Position numbers and translations under genes: made by a program | Assembly: GCA_001692895.1 (NCBI GenBank) | Contig: KV748206.1 | Span: 1,622,662-1,686,661, forward strand | DNA: 64,000 nt | Direction of reading: 5' to 3' | Origin: Cenococcum geophilum 1.58 | Taxonomy: Eukaryota; Ascomycota; Dothideomycetes; Gloniales; Gloniaceae | Notes under the pieces: generated by a model | What the model was told of the DNA's origin: nothing | The model's input: the letters and a program-made list of their open reading frames with translations, nothing else | Databases searched by the model: none | In this document: piece after piece, positions 11,792 through 25,912 of the stretch | Position numbering within the stretch: the stretch's first letter is position 1 | Layout: every line of letters starts with the position of its first letter

Positions 11792-12217
11792 TGTTACGGA
11801 CGCTTTAAGTACGATGTTACGACTACTTAGAGAAGAGTTGGAAGAAGCTAGTTGGTTAATATAGGCACGGACTAGGATAGAACCCGTGGAACCATATAAC
11901 GAGAAATAGTAAGTGAGTCATATAATGGTTAAACGTATTGGCTGCGTTAAACGTAAGGGACGTTACGTTTAATATAGATAAGACGTATATTACGTATAAG
12001 AAGGATTTTATAGGAGTACGGTTGTGTATTTAAGGACCCTTAGTCCCTACCTAGATAGTTCCTTTCTTATAGTGATTCTTAGAATACAATTAAAGTTAAT
12101 CTATTAGGTAACTACTCCACCAGTTATTATTACGTTATTAACTTTTATACTTATATTTCCTATATACCTAGCCCAATAACGAGCCTACCGTAGTTCTTAC
12201 TATAAGGTTCCGTTATA
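11792..12217 (+). repeat. 5' LTR of inner chromovirus
   Basis: 426 bp, equal in length to its partner at 19322-19747, with a strongly conserved block around TTTAAGGACCCTTAGTCCCT. Confidence 0.9.
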
Positions 12218-15200
12218 TAATTACTACCTAGTTACGGTATTAATATAAGAAGTTGAATAACATGCCACTAAAAGCAGCTACTACGACGCTATTGACGGCA
12301 GCAACTACTTTAAGGACAGGAGGTGATACTAATATAGCAGATACTAACTTATAGTAACCTATAATAGTCAGATAGCTATAGGAAATAGTTAACTAGCTAA
12401 TAGCTAATAATATAGTATTAGAAGAAAGACTTAACGGGATAGGAGTAACAAAGATTAAGCTACTATTAATTAAGAGATTTACTAGAGAGAGGTTAAAGCT
12501 TAAAGGATTCCTTACGCAGATGTATTTTAAGGTCTTATAGAAGGGAGTAAAGTTACCTATACCTGTAGATCGGATAGCCTATATAGGACTATTCTTATTA
12601 GGGAAAGTACTTAAGTAATTTAAATTTTACTTTACGGAGATATAGGTAAACGGAATAATAACCACTAACTAAGACGTGTGATTTATATTCTTAAGTTAGG
12701 AAGGATTTATAGAACGACTAACGCAGATATTTAGAAACCCGGAAGAAATAACTATAGTAAAAAGAAAACTCTAGAACCTTATATAACAAACTTTAGCAAT
12801 TAAGTATATAATATAGTTCCAGACACTAGCAATATAAATAAAGTGGAATAATAGGGTACTTATAGCACAGTATAAATAGGGACTTAAGGCTAAAGTCTAG
12901 GACGTAATTATTCTAATAGAAGATGCGGACACCCTAAGGGATCTAATAGATTAGGCGATTAAGATTAATAATTAGATTTATTAAAGGGAATAGGCTAAAA
13001 GAGGCTAAGATAGAGTTCTATAGTTGTATAAGGCGTAAAGTACATAATAATAAAAGCTAAGTTAGAAAATATGGTATGGCGCAGAGCTAATGGACCTAAG
13101 TAGTACTAAAGAAGCCTATAAGAGATAGAGTAAACTATGGAAACCTAAAGGACAAGGATTAAGTAATTAAAAGTCTAAAAAGCAGAGGCTAAATCAGGGA
13201 TCTTAATAGTAGAAGACATTTAGGCGGACTCTATAATAAGAGAAATAGTTTAAAGAAGGAGCTTACATAAATTGCGGAAAATAGGGTTATTATATTAGAG
13301 ACTGTAGAAGTGGGCAGAGTTACTATGTAGTAAAAGATATAAGACTAGTAGACGATATATATGTATAGAGGGATAATAATATGCTGCGAGGAATAAAAGA
13401 ATATTTAATTAAAAGTTTTGCGTTTTGTTATAATAACGTATGCCGAATTTATAAGGACGCTAAGTATAGTGCAAGCTATTAGCTATAAGAGCTAGCACCT
13501 ACAAAATATAGAGGAACTAACGAACCAGTTCGCAGATCGGATATTAAGGATAATGAATTTGACTTAGGCGAAATATTCCGTAATAATAAGGTAATAAGGG
13601 CCGCTTACTAGGAGTGAGTAGACCTTGGAGATATTATACTAAAGGTAGAGGATAATTCTACTATAGAATAGGGAATATTAGTAGGGATTAAAACCCCACT
13701 AGATATAATGTCTATCGCTTTATAAGACGTAAGAGAAGTAGGATAGTGAACTACTTCAGCACTTAATAAAGGCAAAAGGCTAAAGGCTTAAGATTCTTAT
13801 AGCGAGATAAAAGATAACTAAGATTCTTAAGATAAGATAAGGTAAGCTTAAGGACCTATAACAGATGATAACTAATAGAGCAGAGCAGTAGCTTAGTTTA
13901 GAACTATACGAATAAGCTTAGGATAGAAGTTCCCATAGGTATAAGATTCTTAAGACGAGATAAGTAGGATTTAAGACTTTTAAGATGAGATAAGAACACT
14001 AAATAAGCCTAGTTAGACTAAGGCTAGAGCTAAGCTTAAGTCAAAAGTAAGCTTAGGATTAAAGAATCTAAAAGGTTAAAAATTCGGAGTATAAATTAGG
14101 ACACCTATAGATAAGAGGTAAGGAGCTTCTTTATAGATTAGAGAATCTATAGTATAAATAATAATTAGACTAGGAGACAAATATATAGACCTAAAGGATT
14201 TACTAATTAAATAAAGTGTTTAAACTAAAGATTAAAAAGTTAATATTAGGATTAAGAAGTAAGACGACTTTAAGGATTAGAGCGTAAGGCGCAAACCAAA
14301 AGAAACTATAGAAGAATTTAGGCAAAGAATTATCGCATAGTAAGAATAGAAATTAGATAGAAGATTTAGTATATTGGGACGTATAAAGGACAGAGCACTA
14401 GTATAAAGAATTACTAATAGGCCGAGAGTAGGCATACTAAGAGCTAAGTGGCTTACTAAACTAGAAGATAAAGAGGATCTAGGGATTTTTATTAGGTTTA
14501 AGGAATAATATATAAAGGGCTATCACAATATAGTAATAAGAAGATACTTCCTTATAGATAAACCGTATATACTCTAGTAGCTGTACTAAAAGTGGTATAG
14601 GCAAAGGCATAATAATAAGTGGGAAGATTTCTATATATAGTTAGATGAAAAAGTTATCTAGGACCACCTAATTATAAAGAAGGCCATAACACATATTAAA
14701 GGAGCCTTAATTATAACGTTAAAGGATCTAAAGGAATGTTTAGAGGACTAGAGAAGTAAGAGACGTATCTTAGTACCTATGAATAAAGTCGCAACGTTTA
14801 GATTAGCATAATAAAGGTTTAAACTTAAGGATAAAGACGAGCTAAGAGTTAACCTAAAGCACCTAGTATACTACACGTTATTATAGATTGCGTATATAGA
14901 CGATATATATAAAATATATAAGAATCTAAAGGAAAAGAATTAAAAATACCCTATAAGGATGTACTAGATAATAGACGAGTAATAGTATAAGAATGCCAAA
15001 TATATGTATAAATGGTATCTAGCAGAGGTCTAAGAGGAAGGAAGTTTAGTACTTTAACTAGGAAGATTCCTTACGGAAGAATACTTAGATAGATAATAGT
15101 AGTGGGAATACCTAGAAAATATATGTCTATGGTATATTAAAGATAAAAAGTAAACTAGGTATTAGCTAAAAAGTGAGCTAAGTGTACTAGAATTAAGTAG

Positions 15201-18200
15201 CTAATAGTTAGGAAAAGTAGAGGCCTATAAAACTAAAGGGAGCTAGTAGTAGAGCCTTAGACCCTTAAAGGAATTTAAGAATAATACCTAAATTTATAAA
15301 TTAGTTAGTAAGATTAGTAGTTTAAAGCGCTAATAGATAGTAGAGTAACGCAAAACTATATCTTACTAATAGTAGTTAAAAGAATAGGGCTACCTTATAG
15401 ACAAAAGGAGTAACCTTACCTATTAGTTATAATTTTAGGAGATCTAATAACCTATAAAGGAGGGATTATTAATCTTAAAACAGGACCTATTTAGATAACT
15501 ATTAAAGGGAGATAAATTAAGATATCTTTTAATATCCTACTATTAGGACGGGATAAGGCAGTATTAGGTATGCCTTAGTTATAGGAATATAATCTAAGGA
15601 TCAATTGGATTATAGGTTAGGTCGATATTAGAGATACTTAATGCTATAAGATGTAATAATAAGCTAAGTTGGTATAGTACTAAGTAGGAGCAACCTATAA
15701 AGAAATAGAAAAAGGACTAAGTTATATACTAAAGAGATACTATAAGTATAGTAAGAAACTATAGTTACCGGAAAGTAAAAAGCTATTAAAGTATATAGCA
15801 TAGGACTATAAGATAGAGTTAGAGCTAGGAATAAGTCTAAAGTTCTTTTTAATCTATAAGCTTACTGAAGAAGAAGGTAAAGCGTTAAAAGAGTTTATTT
15901 AGGAAAATCTATAAAAGGGATATATTAGACCATCACAGTTATTAGCGGGTTATCCAGTACTATTTGTACTAAAGAAAAATAGTAAACTAAGGCTGTGTAT
16001 TAACTATAGATAGTTAAATAGCATTACTAGGAAGGATAGGTATCCTTTACCCTTAATTAACGAAATCTAAGATAGGATAGGTAATGCGTAAATCTTTATA
16101 AAGATAGATCTAAGATAGGCGTACTATTAGATTAGGATTAAGAAAGGCGATAAATAGAAGGCAGCCTTTAGGTTAAAGAAAGGACTATATAAACCATTAG
16201 TTATACAATTTAGGCTTATAAACGTACTAGTAATATTTTAGAAGTATATTAATAATATATTAGGGGAATACTTAGATAAATTTGTTATAGTATATCTTAA
16301 TAATATTATTATCTACTTAATAACTAAGGAAGAATATAGGGAACACGTTAAATAGGTTTTAAAGAGACTATAAGAAGAATAGATGCTAGTAGCAATTAAG
16401 AAATACGAGTTCTTCACTAGGAAGACCAATTTTGTTAGATTTATTATTAAACTAGGCTAACTTAGTATAGATCTAAAAAAGATTAAGGCTATAGTGAATT
16501 GGTAGGAACTAGAGAACGTTATATAGTTAAGATTATTTTTAAGGTTTTGTAATTACTATAAAAGGTTTATAGCGTAGTGGTTAAAGGATATTAAGCTATT
16601 TACGCGGTTAATAAAGAAAGAAGAACTATAGATATAGGGAGAGGAGTAAAGAGAACTTTTTAAGAAAGTTAAAGAGTTATTTACCTAGGAGCCAGTTTTT
16701 AAGATCTATTAACTAGGACTAGAGATAGTTATAAAAACGGATATATTAAACTATGCACTAGGGGTATACTTTATATAAAGGTATCAAGATAAATAGCACC
16801 CAGTGGTATACTATAGTTGGAAGATAACACTACTAGAGTTAAACTATAACATCTATAACAAGGAGTTATTAGGTATAGTTACAGTATTAAAGAAATAGAG
16901 AGCATTTTTATAAGGCATAGAGAAACTATTTATAGTTAAGACGGATTATAAGAACCTAATAGGATTCCTAATAATAAAGGAACTTAACTAAAGACAGGTT
17001 AAATGGGCAGAGATGCTTACGGAATACTATTTTGAGATTTAGTATATTAAAGGTACAGACAATACGTAGGTAGATGCTCTAAGCCGTAAAGCTAAACTAT
17101 AAAATAAGGAAAAGCCATTAGGGGCTTTATTACGAAAAGACATAGGCGGATTAATTAGGTACAATTATCTAAAAATTACAGTAACTTAAGAAGATAATGA
17201 ACTAGAGAAAGTCTACGAGATACTAGAAAGCTTTTAGGTATAAAGAATTCTAGAAGTATAGCTAGAAGATTTATAGACGGATATATACGAAAATTAAGAA
17301 GTAAAGTATATCCTAAGAAGTATAGCAGAATAGTTTATAAAGGACTTCTATAAGGGACTAACCTAAGGACATAATAGAGCTATAGGCTTAGTGTTAAGAC
17401 TCTAAGAGGAGTATATTATTAATAGAATCTAAAAGATAGCTAGAAGGGTTATAAAGGAATATCTAGATTACTAAAGAAATAAACTAATAAGGTATAAGCT
17501 ATATAGAGGGCTATAACCTATTAAAATACTAGAGAGACTATAGGAGGTTATATTATAGGACTTTATTATTAAGTTGTTAAAATTAAAAGATCCTATTACC
17601 GGATAAGATTATAACGCGATCTTAGTAATAGTAGACAAGCTTATAAAGTGGGGATACTTTATAGCATATATAGAAGAAATCTTAGCAGAAGATGTTGCTA
17701 AAATCTATATTAAAGAAGTATTCGTAAGATATAAAGTACTAAGTAAGATTATATTGGATAGAGATCTAAGATTCGTAATAGCATTTTAGGAAGTGTTCTT
17801 AGCGGAGCAAGGAGTTTAAGTAGTAACTTTTACCGTATATTATTTACAGATAGACGGTTAAATAGAAAGATTAAATTAGACGCTAGAGTAGTACCTAAGG
17901 CATTATATTAATTATGTATAGAACAATTAGGTATTACTATTACCAGTTATATAGTTTATATATAATATAACACCCTAAGAAGAAATAGGCATATTACTAT
18001 TTAAGGCAAATTACGGATATAAGCCAAAAATATTGTTATTACTATAGTAAGCGAAGAAAATGAGTAGTACAGCTAAAGAGAGAATAAAGACATTAATAAA
18101 TCTTTATATAGACCTTACGGAATTAATAAAGAAAGTATAAGAGAAAATAAAAAAGTACTATAATGCTAAGAGATCTAAAGGACTAGATTTTAAGGAGGGA

Positions 18201-19321
18201 GATAAAGTATAGCTACTATACAAAAATTTTAAAAGTTAACAACTAAGCAAGAAGTTAGACTACGTTAGACTAGGACCTTTTAAAATTATATAAAGGATTT
18301 CACTAGTTACGTTTAAGTTAAACCTACTAGCTAAAATAAAGATCTACCCTATATAGCATATCGTAATGCTAAAGCTAGTATATAGGAATATTAAGCTACT
18401 AGTCTATAAAGCAGATATATATAGAGGATAAGAAGAAGACAAATAGTAAGTATTAAAGATCATTAATTATAAGGACATTAATAACAAAATATAGTATAAG
18501 GTTAAGTAGATAGGCTATACTAAGACTACCTAGGAGCCACTAGAGAATTTAAAAAACGCTATAGGAAAGGTACAGGAGTATTAAAAAAGATTAGGTCAGG
18601 CAGTATTAATAAAGAAGAATTACTAAAGAATAAGTTACCTAAGGGGGACCTAAGAAGAGCAGTTGCCGAACTACTTAGATCTATTTCCTTCTCTATTAGA
18701 GGAGAATCCGTTCTTTTATTACCTAGTTCCTAAAGACCTTATTAAATAAGTTTCTACTCCTTTAAATAAACTTTCTTACGGACACGTTCTAAACGCTAAA
18801 GATAAGTATAAGCTAGACGCTAAGCTTTAAGGACACGTATAGACTCTTCTAAGGCACGCTAGACCTTAAGCAGTGTAGAGGCTAGCTTACTATTAAGCTT
18901 TACAGTAGTAGATTAAATATAAAACCCTATAACAAATTACTTAGGGAACTTAAAGACTATTAAGAGTAATAGAATATATATACTTAGCATTAGATATAGA
19001 ACAAACGTTATATAATAAACGCATATTAGCGCAAGTGTATTTAGAATAAGAGGAGGGTTAGTAACCAAAAGGACTTGCAATTATAATATAACTTAATCCC
19101 TCTTTCGCACAATAAGAATAAGGGATTGCTATTACTTTACCTAGTAATAGTATTAAGGAGACGGTATAAAGGCGACGCTCAACCTAAGAGAGAGAAGAAA
19201 TTGCTTTAGGTATTATAAGTAATAATATTAACCAAATTAATTAGATAGATATTATACCTCTAGTAAACAACCTAGAAATGCTAGGTATCTTTAAGGACGA
19301 AAATAAAGAGGAGGGAGATAG

Positions 19322-19747
19322 TATTATGGACGCTTTAAGTATAATATTATAACTACTTAGAGAAGAGTCGGAAGAAGCTAGTTAGTTAATATAGGCACGG
19401 ACTAAAATAGAACCCGTAGAACCATATAATAAGGAATGGTAAGTAAGTCATATAATAGTTAAACGTATTAGCTGCGTTAAATATAAGGGATATCACGTTT
19501 AATATAGATAAGACATACATTATATATAAGAAGGATTTCATAGGAGTACGGTTATGTATTTAAGGACCCTTAGTCCCTACCTAGATAGTTCCTTCCTTAT
19601 AGTAATTCTTAGAATATAATTAAAGTTAATCTATTAGGCAACTACTCCACCAGTTATTATTACGTTGTTAACTTTTGTACTTATATTTCCTACACACCTA
19701 GCCCAATAACGAGCCCACCGTAGTTCTTGCTATAAGGTTCCATTATA
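19322..19747 (+). repeat. 3' LTR of inner chromovirus
   Basis: 426 bp partner of 11792-12217. It is followed immediately by the target duplication TAGAA. Confidence 0.9.
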
Positions 19748-22700
19748 TAGAATAAGTAGCCGCTAAAAGTCTTAGCACGAATCTAACCAATTAGATAACT
19801 TTAACTGGCGGTTAAAGTTCCTAGATATCTAAAATTTTACGGTACTAGTAGAAAACGGCAGAATATGGCAGAATTTAGCAGATAGCTGTATTAGGGCTTT
19901 GGGGCGTTTTTGTCCCTATATTCTTCTAGTAACTTATTATCTTTATTATGCTAGTATTTTATCTATTTGTCTAGGTACTTTAGGGGTCTAGGCGCATTAG
20001 GGTATTAGTTATAGAATTCTTTAAGCTTCTGGGGGTAGCCTATAAAGTTCTATATAGGGTACCAGGTTAGGTTAGGATTGTAGCCCTTCTATTAGATATA
20101 GTATTTTAGCGCTCCCTATACTATCTTGTAGGCCAATATTTCGTTAACCTCCTATTTATTATTACCGTTTACTTAAACTAGTAGGGGAGGCTTATTCTTT
20201 TGTCCAGGCAATAGGTCATTTACAGCTTTCCGTAACTTGTTTAGCGAGAAGATAGGGTAAACCCTAATTAAGTCTAGGAGCTTTATCTTATATAAGTTGC
20301 CTATCTTCTTAAGAACCTTATATAGTCCTGCTATCTAGTAGTTTAGCTTACGGCTAGGTCGTTTAGTCTTTTAATTTCTTATTATAACCTAGACTATATT
20401 GCTAGGGGCAAAATCAGGCTCTTAACGGTGTTTGTTTACCTGCTATTCTATTAACCTCTAAGCTTTTTCTAGGTTCTTATGGGCTACCATTTAGGCCTCC
20501 TCTAATTATTTAGCGTACTATTAGGCCTTAGCATAGAATAGCTTCTCTTGTATAGTCTAGGGTTCTTCTAGCCTTTTTTAGTTAAAGCTTATACGGGGTA
20601 AGTATTCTATTTCTAGCTAAATTGGGGCAAACCCTATAGAGTTATAGGGTAGGGTTACTTGCGCGTAGTTTATTAAGGGTAGTAATTTAGACCAGTTGTT
20701 TTAAAAATAGTTAATAAAGGGCCTAAGCCTCTGGTCTAGGTACTAATTTATAATCTCTGTCTAACTATCTATCTGGGGGTAATAAGCTATAGAAAGCTTT
20801 AGCTTAATGCCTAGGATCTAAGTAAACTTATTCTAGAAGGCTAATATAAACTATAGCCTATAATTAGATATAATAGTATCTAGTAGTCCGTAGATTTGGT
20901 AGACGTAATAAACATATAGCTAGGCTGCCTCTTTGGCATTAATGTTCTTATGATATAAAATTAAGAATAGGCGTTTACTAAAGCGGTTAACTATAACTAT
21001 AACTATATTATATCCGTNACGGTCNNTANNTAGTTTATANAAGTNTATAAANATATACTGCTAAGGGCGCTCTAGTATTAGGAGTGGCTTAAGTAGTCCT
21101 AGGGTCTTATCCCGTAGGATTATAGCTCTCTAGTAGTCTTTATAGTTCCGTATATATTAATTAATATCCACAACTATTCTTAGCTAGTAGTAGCGGCAGT
21201 TAATAATTTTACGGGTCTTATTCTTACTAGGGTATGCCGTAGAGACTTAATAATAAGCTTTACGGATTAGTTCGGTCTGTAAATTGTTAATGTTAGGGAC
21301 TATAAGCCGCTCCTAGTATAAGAGCAATCCTTCCTCCGTCTTAAAATTAGGGTCTCCTTTCGCGGCTTATTCGCGGAGGGCCCTTAAGGCGTTAGCCGTG
21401 CGGTTTACAGTTAGGAGGTAGTTAATTAGCCCTATTGGCTTATCTAAGGACTTCTCCATTAGTGCTAGCTTGTTTTACTAGAAGTCTAGCTCCTTAAGGA
21501 TCCGTGGGTTAAGCTGTTCTGGATAGAGGAGGGCGCGTGTCTGATATTAGGTCTTTAGCTTATCCTAAGGTCCTATGTCTTATTCTCTTTAGGTTAAGGC
21601 ATTAGCCTTAGAGTTTTACTTATTAGAACGATATATAATTATAAAAAAGAATTAGGAGAGTATTTTGGCCCACTAGGCTTATCGCCCTATAAGCTGCTTT
21701 ATAGTTATAAAGTACTCTAGGGCTTTATAATTTATATATATTTTAATCCGGGAGTTTATACCTTTAAGCTTTACGCGCCATTAGGAGAGTAATTAAATAA
21801 TAGCTAGTATTTCTTTATCGTGTACTTTATAGTTATACTTAGCTAAGTCTATTGTCTTTAAGAAGAAAGCTATAGGGTACTATTCGCCGTCTGGATGTAA
21901 CTATAATAGGATTCCCGCTATAACCCCATTAGAGGCGTCTGTTTCTAGCATTAATTTAAGGTCTAGGTTATAGTGACGAAGAATTAGGGAAGAGATAAGC
22001 TGATCCTTTACCTCTTTAAAGGCCTCTATATAGCTATTATTAAAGACAAAAGGCATGTCCTTCCTAGTTAGTTGTATAAGAGGTTTTGCTATAATTCTAT
22101 AGTTACGGATAAACTGGTAGTAGAAATTATAAAAACTAAGAAAGGACTGGATTCCTTTTACTATATAAGGGGGCTTTTAGTTATAGATTGCCTCTACCTT
22201 CTTAGGGTTGACCTTAATTCCTTCCGTAGTTATAATAAACTTAAGGTATTTTATATATTTTACCCTAAACTCGCATTTCTTAATATTAACTTATAAGCCC
22301 GCGTTCTGTAGCCTCTCTAGGACCTTCTTAATATAAACTTAATACTTAAGTTTGTTGTCTAAGTATATAAGAATGTTATCTAGGTATACTGTATAGAATT
22401 CGTTAAGGTAATTAAAAAGAACGTTATTTATATACCTTTGGTATATAGCCGGTCCGTTTATTAGTCTAAAAGGAAGAACTTTATATTTATAGGAACTATA
22501 GCGGGTATAGAATGTTGTTAAATCTTTAGATGCAAGGTCTATCCTAATTTAGTAAAAAGCTTAGCGGATATTAAGTTTGGTAAAGATCTTTGCCTAGCTT
22601 AGACGTGTAAGGGTCTCGTTAATTAAAGGAATAGGATACTGGTCCTTTTAAGTAATAGCGTTTAGCTTTTAATAGTTAATATAAAAACAAAGGCCTCTAT

Positions 22701-25342
22701 TAGGCTTTTTTATAAATAGGATAGGGGAAGTAAAAGGGGCTTAACTTGGCTTGATAAACCCTTTATCTAGGTTATTAATTAAGTACTACTTTATTACTTT
22801 TAGCTTATCCGTTAATTAATAGTAGAGGGGGCTATAGCCTAGCGAGTTATTGGCCTTTAATTAAATCTTATAATTGTACGTCTGGTGGGGGGGTAACTTG
22901 TCTAAGGCCGCCTTTAAGAATGTATCCTTATAGCCTATATAAATGGTAGAAAGGAGGCGTTTAACTAGTTTCTTATTAGTTTCCTTATCTAGCCTTTCCT
23001 CTCTATTATTAATAATTCGGTTAATCTTATATAGGCTTGTTGTAAAGACCTTATTGTCCTTCCGGTATATATTAAAGTAAAACGCTATAGTGCTAATTGC
23101 GGTAATGTTTACGGTAGGGGGGTTAACTAATAATAGGGGCGTATATAACTTTAGGGACTTCTAGGGTACTAGCGTTATTGTTACTCCTTTTAGCTCCTAT
23201 TATATTTTTTAGAGGTTATCCCTTATATCCTATTAATACGTTCTTTTCTATAATGGTTAGATCTATACGATTTAGATATTATCTACATTATTATCTATCC
23301 CGCTTTTATACGTAGAGTCCTCTTTAAATATAGCGCTTTGGAAGAGTATCTTTATTAATACGGAGTTCTTTCCAGCTTTATGGCGGGCGTCCTCTTAGGT
23401 AAAGGCTAGGTCACGGGCCCGGACATCCTACTAGTAGGTAGGGTTACCCCTTACGGCTAGTGTCTTGTGGTTAGTTCGGATCTCCCTAATAAAGGAGGGN
23501 AACCTTAGTCTATCCTCCGGCCAGATAAACCGTCTTTTTTATATGTTTAACTAAATATTAAAATAGGATATCTATTTTCGTCTAAGGATTATATTATAGG
23601 ACCCTAGGTCTAGGATACAAAAGGGGATACTATATTAGCGTCGTCCGTTAAGAGCGATATATAACTTTAAGATATAGGTAATAGGCTAACCGGCTTAGCC
23701 GTTGTAGCCCTTTACCTAGATAGGCTTCTCTAGTTGGATGGCTTCTATATTTAGAAACTTGGTAATATTATTTATATAGGCAGTATTTATAAAGGTAAAG
23801 CCATTTGCTCTAGTATTAATAAGGGCGGTTATATTAACTCTATATCTATTTTAAGATACTATATATAGAACCATGAAATACTTTCTACCTATTAACTAAC
23901 TGAGATTAATCTCTTTGAGATTGATAGGGTACCCTAGGGGGGAGTTTTTCCCTAGGGTTCTTCTTTTCCTAACTTATCGGATGTTTCTCCTTCCTCTATC
24001 TCCTTAATATTGCCTATATCCTTTAGCTCCGGGCAGGATAAGGTAAAGTAACCTTACTTATTGCAGTTAAAGTATATAGCTGAGGTAGGGTTAATTGGAG
24101 TATTACGGCGAATACTAGTTAATAGTGTGGTATATAGCTGGTCGGGCAAGGCTTGCTAGTGCGTAGTTATAACCGCCTTTGGTATAAGAGTAGTTATAAC
24201 TTATCTTCCTACTCTAGCTTCTATAGGTATAGCTGGCGAGTTCTAATTGTTATAGAGTTGCTTCTACTAATTAGGGTAGGTATTAATCTGCTTTAGTTCT
24301 AAGTTTAATAATAGGCAATAAGCTGCAAGTCTTTTATGGGTTGGTAGGTTATTTAAGGTTATAGCAATCTTTTCTTATAGCTGGATTGTTAGCTTATTAT
24401 ATAGGTCTAATTAGTAGTTCTTAAGGGGAACCTGGCCTTCTCCTATAAGGTATAGGAATTAAGTCTGGAATTTAGTAAAGGGTTAGTTTAGTTTTATTAT
24501 TAGGTAATTATAGTTATAACAAGCATCCCGTACTTTGTTTAGGTTAACGTAAATAGCCGCTAGGTGCCGTATTATCTCGTTAATAGATGTAAATTAGATA
24601 GGGGAGTTGTCCTTAAACTTGGCTTAAAGGTGCTGTTAGGCGTCCCTAGTGGTTTAACTAAAGAGGTAGAGCATTTTAGCTTCTTTAGAAAGGAAATAGT
24701 TATAGTTAATGCGGAGCTTTTCTTGTATTTAAATCCTCTAATTTTTAAAGGTAGGGTCTATTCCGTTAGATAGTGGTAGGGGGTTAGGGAGCTTAACGGA
24801 CTTTAATTGCTTTATTATTATATCCATACTCCCTAGTATATTATATTTAGTAGAGTAAATAGGTCAGCTAGGGCTTTAAGAAGGGGAAGTTGGGCTATTT
24901 TATAGGGCTATAAGGCTTTCTAGGATCTCTTATAGGGTCTCTTATATATTTCTCGCTTTAAGACAATTGGCTTTCTGGCTGGCTACAAGGGCGCGAATCT
25001 ACTCGCGTATGTCTACGACATCATTATTATCTTTAATTTCTAATCCTAATTGGATCTCAGGTTCCTCTTAGGTAGAGGCAGCTCTCTTAAATAAGCTTGC
25101 TTTAGGTGCTATTATTAGCTTCCTAAGGTTTGTTAGTATTATACGCTTTAGTTTTAATTCTAGGGGTATAGGTCTAGTCCTGTTTGGCTTATAAGGTGGG
25201 ATATTATCTAGGCCTTCCCAGGTAATGTAGAGTTGTTTTGGTGTCTAAGTATAGCGCGTTAATGCGTCGTTACAGACGAAGTTTCTTTAGGGTAGGATAT
25301 TATTGAGGCCTTCCCAGGCAAGGTAGGGAGAGCTTAGTATAA

Positions 25343-25553
25343 TGTTATGGCTTAAATAAATGCCTCTAAACCGAAGCTTAAATGAATGCTGTATTACGAA
25401 AATACTAAGCTAAAGAGAAGGAAAAGGGGTCGCTAGGACCGATGTAAACAAATATGTAGGGTGAGCCGCTAAGGCGCTAGCTTTAGGCGGGCCAATCGCA
25501 GGTCGGCAGAATATGGCAGAATTTGGTAGGTAACGTGCGATAGCGCCGTTACA
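25343..25553 (-). repeat. LTR of outer chromovirus (5' LTR in element orientation)
   Basis: 211-bp direct partner of 11404-11614, ending CGCCGTTACA and followed by the target duplication CTATT. Confidence 0.85.
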
Positions 25554-25754
25554 CTATTAAAGTCGTCTAACTTCAGCGTTATATCTTAAACCTAGCACTA
25601 ATGTTTACTTTATAAGCTGTTTAGGGCTTTTAGTCTATATAATACGCTATTAATTCCGCGCCCTAAACTAGTCTATTTACCATGTAGTTGTATAGATATT
25701 CTATGATATAAATTGCGGTAAGGACATGCTTTTTTAAAGTTCTTCAGCCACCCC

Positions 25755-25814
25755 AATAGCGGCCCGTGCGGGACTTAGTAAGCGCTTACTAATCTTGAAT
25801 GTGTGGGATGAATG
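25755..25814 (-). repeat. Right terminal inverted repeat of the MULE
   Basis: Reverse-complement partner of 7713-7775. It carries the same 18-bp palindrome at 25775-25792. Confidence 0.8.
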
Positions 25815-25912
25815 TTACCTCAGCGAGCTCAGACGTGATTTTTTTAGCTAGCGTCGGAATAACCTACGCCGTCTTCCGAATTGCAAAATCACGTCTGAGA
25901 GGGTTTGGCGAG
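25815..25912. repeat. Foldback (hairpin) element, copy 1
   Basis: The ends pair as GCTCAGACGTGATTTT and AAAATCACGTCTGAG around a loop of about 40 bp. The outer parts, TTACCTCAG on the left and GGTTTGGCGAG on the right, recur in copy 2 at 27288-27400 in inverted orientation. It abuts the MULE right end directly. No coding content is present. Confidence 0.55.

Larger units (their letters stand above)
11792..19747 (+). mobile_element. Ty3/gypsy chromovirus fossil, nested inner element
   Basis: This 7,956-bp element has two 426-bp LTRs (11792-12217 and 19322-19747) and a 5-bp target duplication TAGAA (11787-11791 and 19748-19752). Plus-strand parts are gag from about 12260 with a CCHC knuckle near 13270-13310, protease about 15310-15640, reverse transcriptase about 15820-16500, RNase H about 16730-17100, integrase about 17330-18300, and a chromodomain about 18430-18570. 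A coding-like stretch of roughly 1.9 kb between the knuckle and the protease is unusually long for the family. It is broken by very many RIP-type changes. Its LTRs differ from each other mostly by transitions, so RIP makes LTR divergence useless as a clock. It sits inside the outer chromovirus and is therefore younger. Confidence 0.9.
11404..25553 (-). mobile_element. Ty3/gypsy chromovirus fossil, outer element
   Basis: Bounded by 211-bp LTRs in direct orientation (11404-11614 and 25343-25553) and a 5-bp target duplication CTATT (11399-11403 and 25554-25558). Parts run on the minus strand: gag with a CCHC knuckle near 24040-24090, protease about 23400-23700, reverse transcriptase about 22300-22850, RNase H about 21600-21960, integrase about 20700-21350, and a chromodomain about 20050-20160. 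The order PR-RT-RH-IN plus a chromodomain defines the family. Without the inner element it is about 6.2 kb. It is broken, with very many interruptions of the RIP type. It inserted into the MULE before the inner element arrived. Several N bases lie at 21018-21052 and one near 23500. Confidence 0.88.
7713..25814 (-). mobile_element. Mutator-like (MULE) DNA transposon relic, split by nested retroelements
   Basis: Nearly identical ~60-bp terminal inverted repeats bound this unit at 7713-7775 and 25755-25814. Removing the inserted chromovirus (11404-25553) leaves about 3.9 kb. Minus-strand reading of about 9740-10050 shows a MULE DDE-type core: DAIFNTNRSK, then FLAMQSFIKSES, then RPPKVIIADFGKGLAAALL, the Asp and KGL..A pattern of PF10551. 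Coding remains extend from about 8050 to 10700. TAG codons interrupt it throughout, in places where Gln or Trp is expected, so the transposase is dead. I could not find a convincing 8-11 bp target duplication outside the repeats, so the exact termini may be off by a few bases. The MULE is the oldest layer of the nest. Confidence 0.68.
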
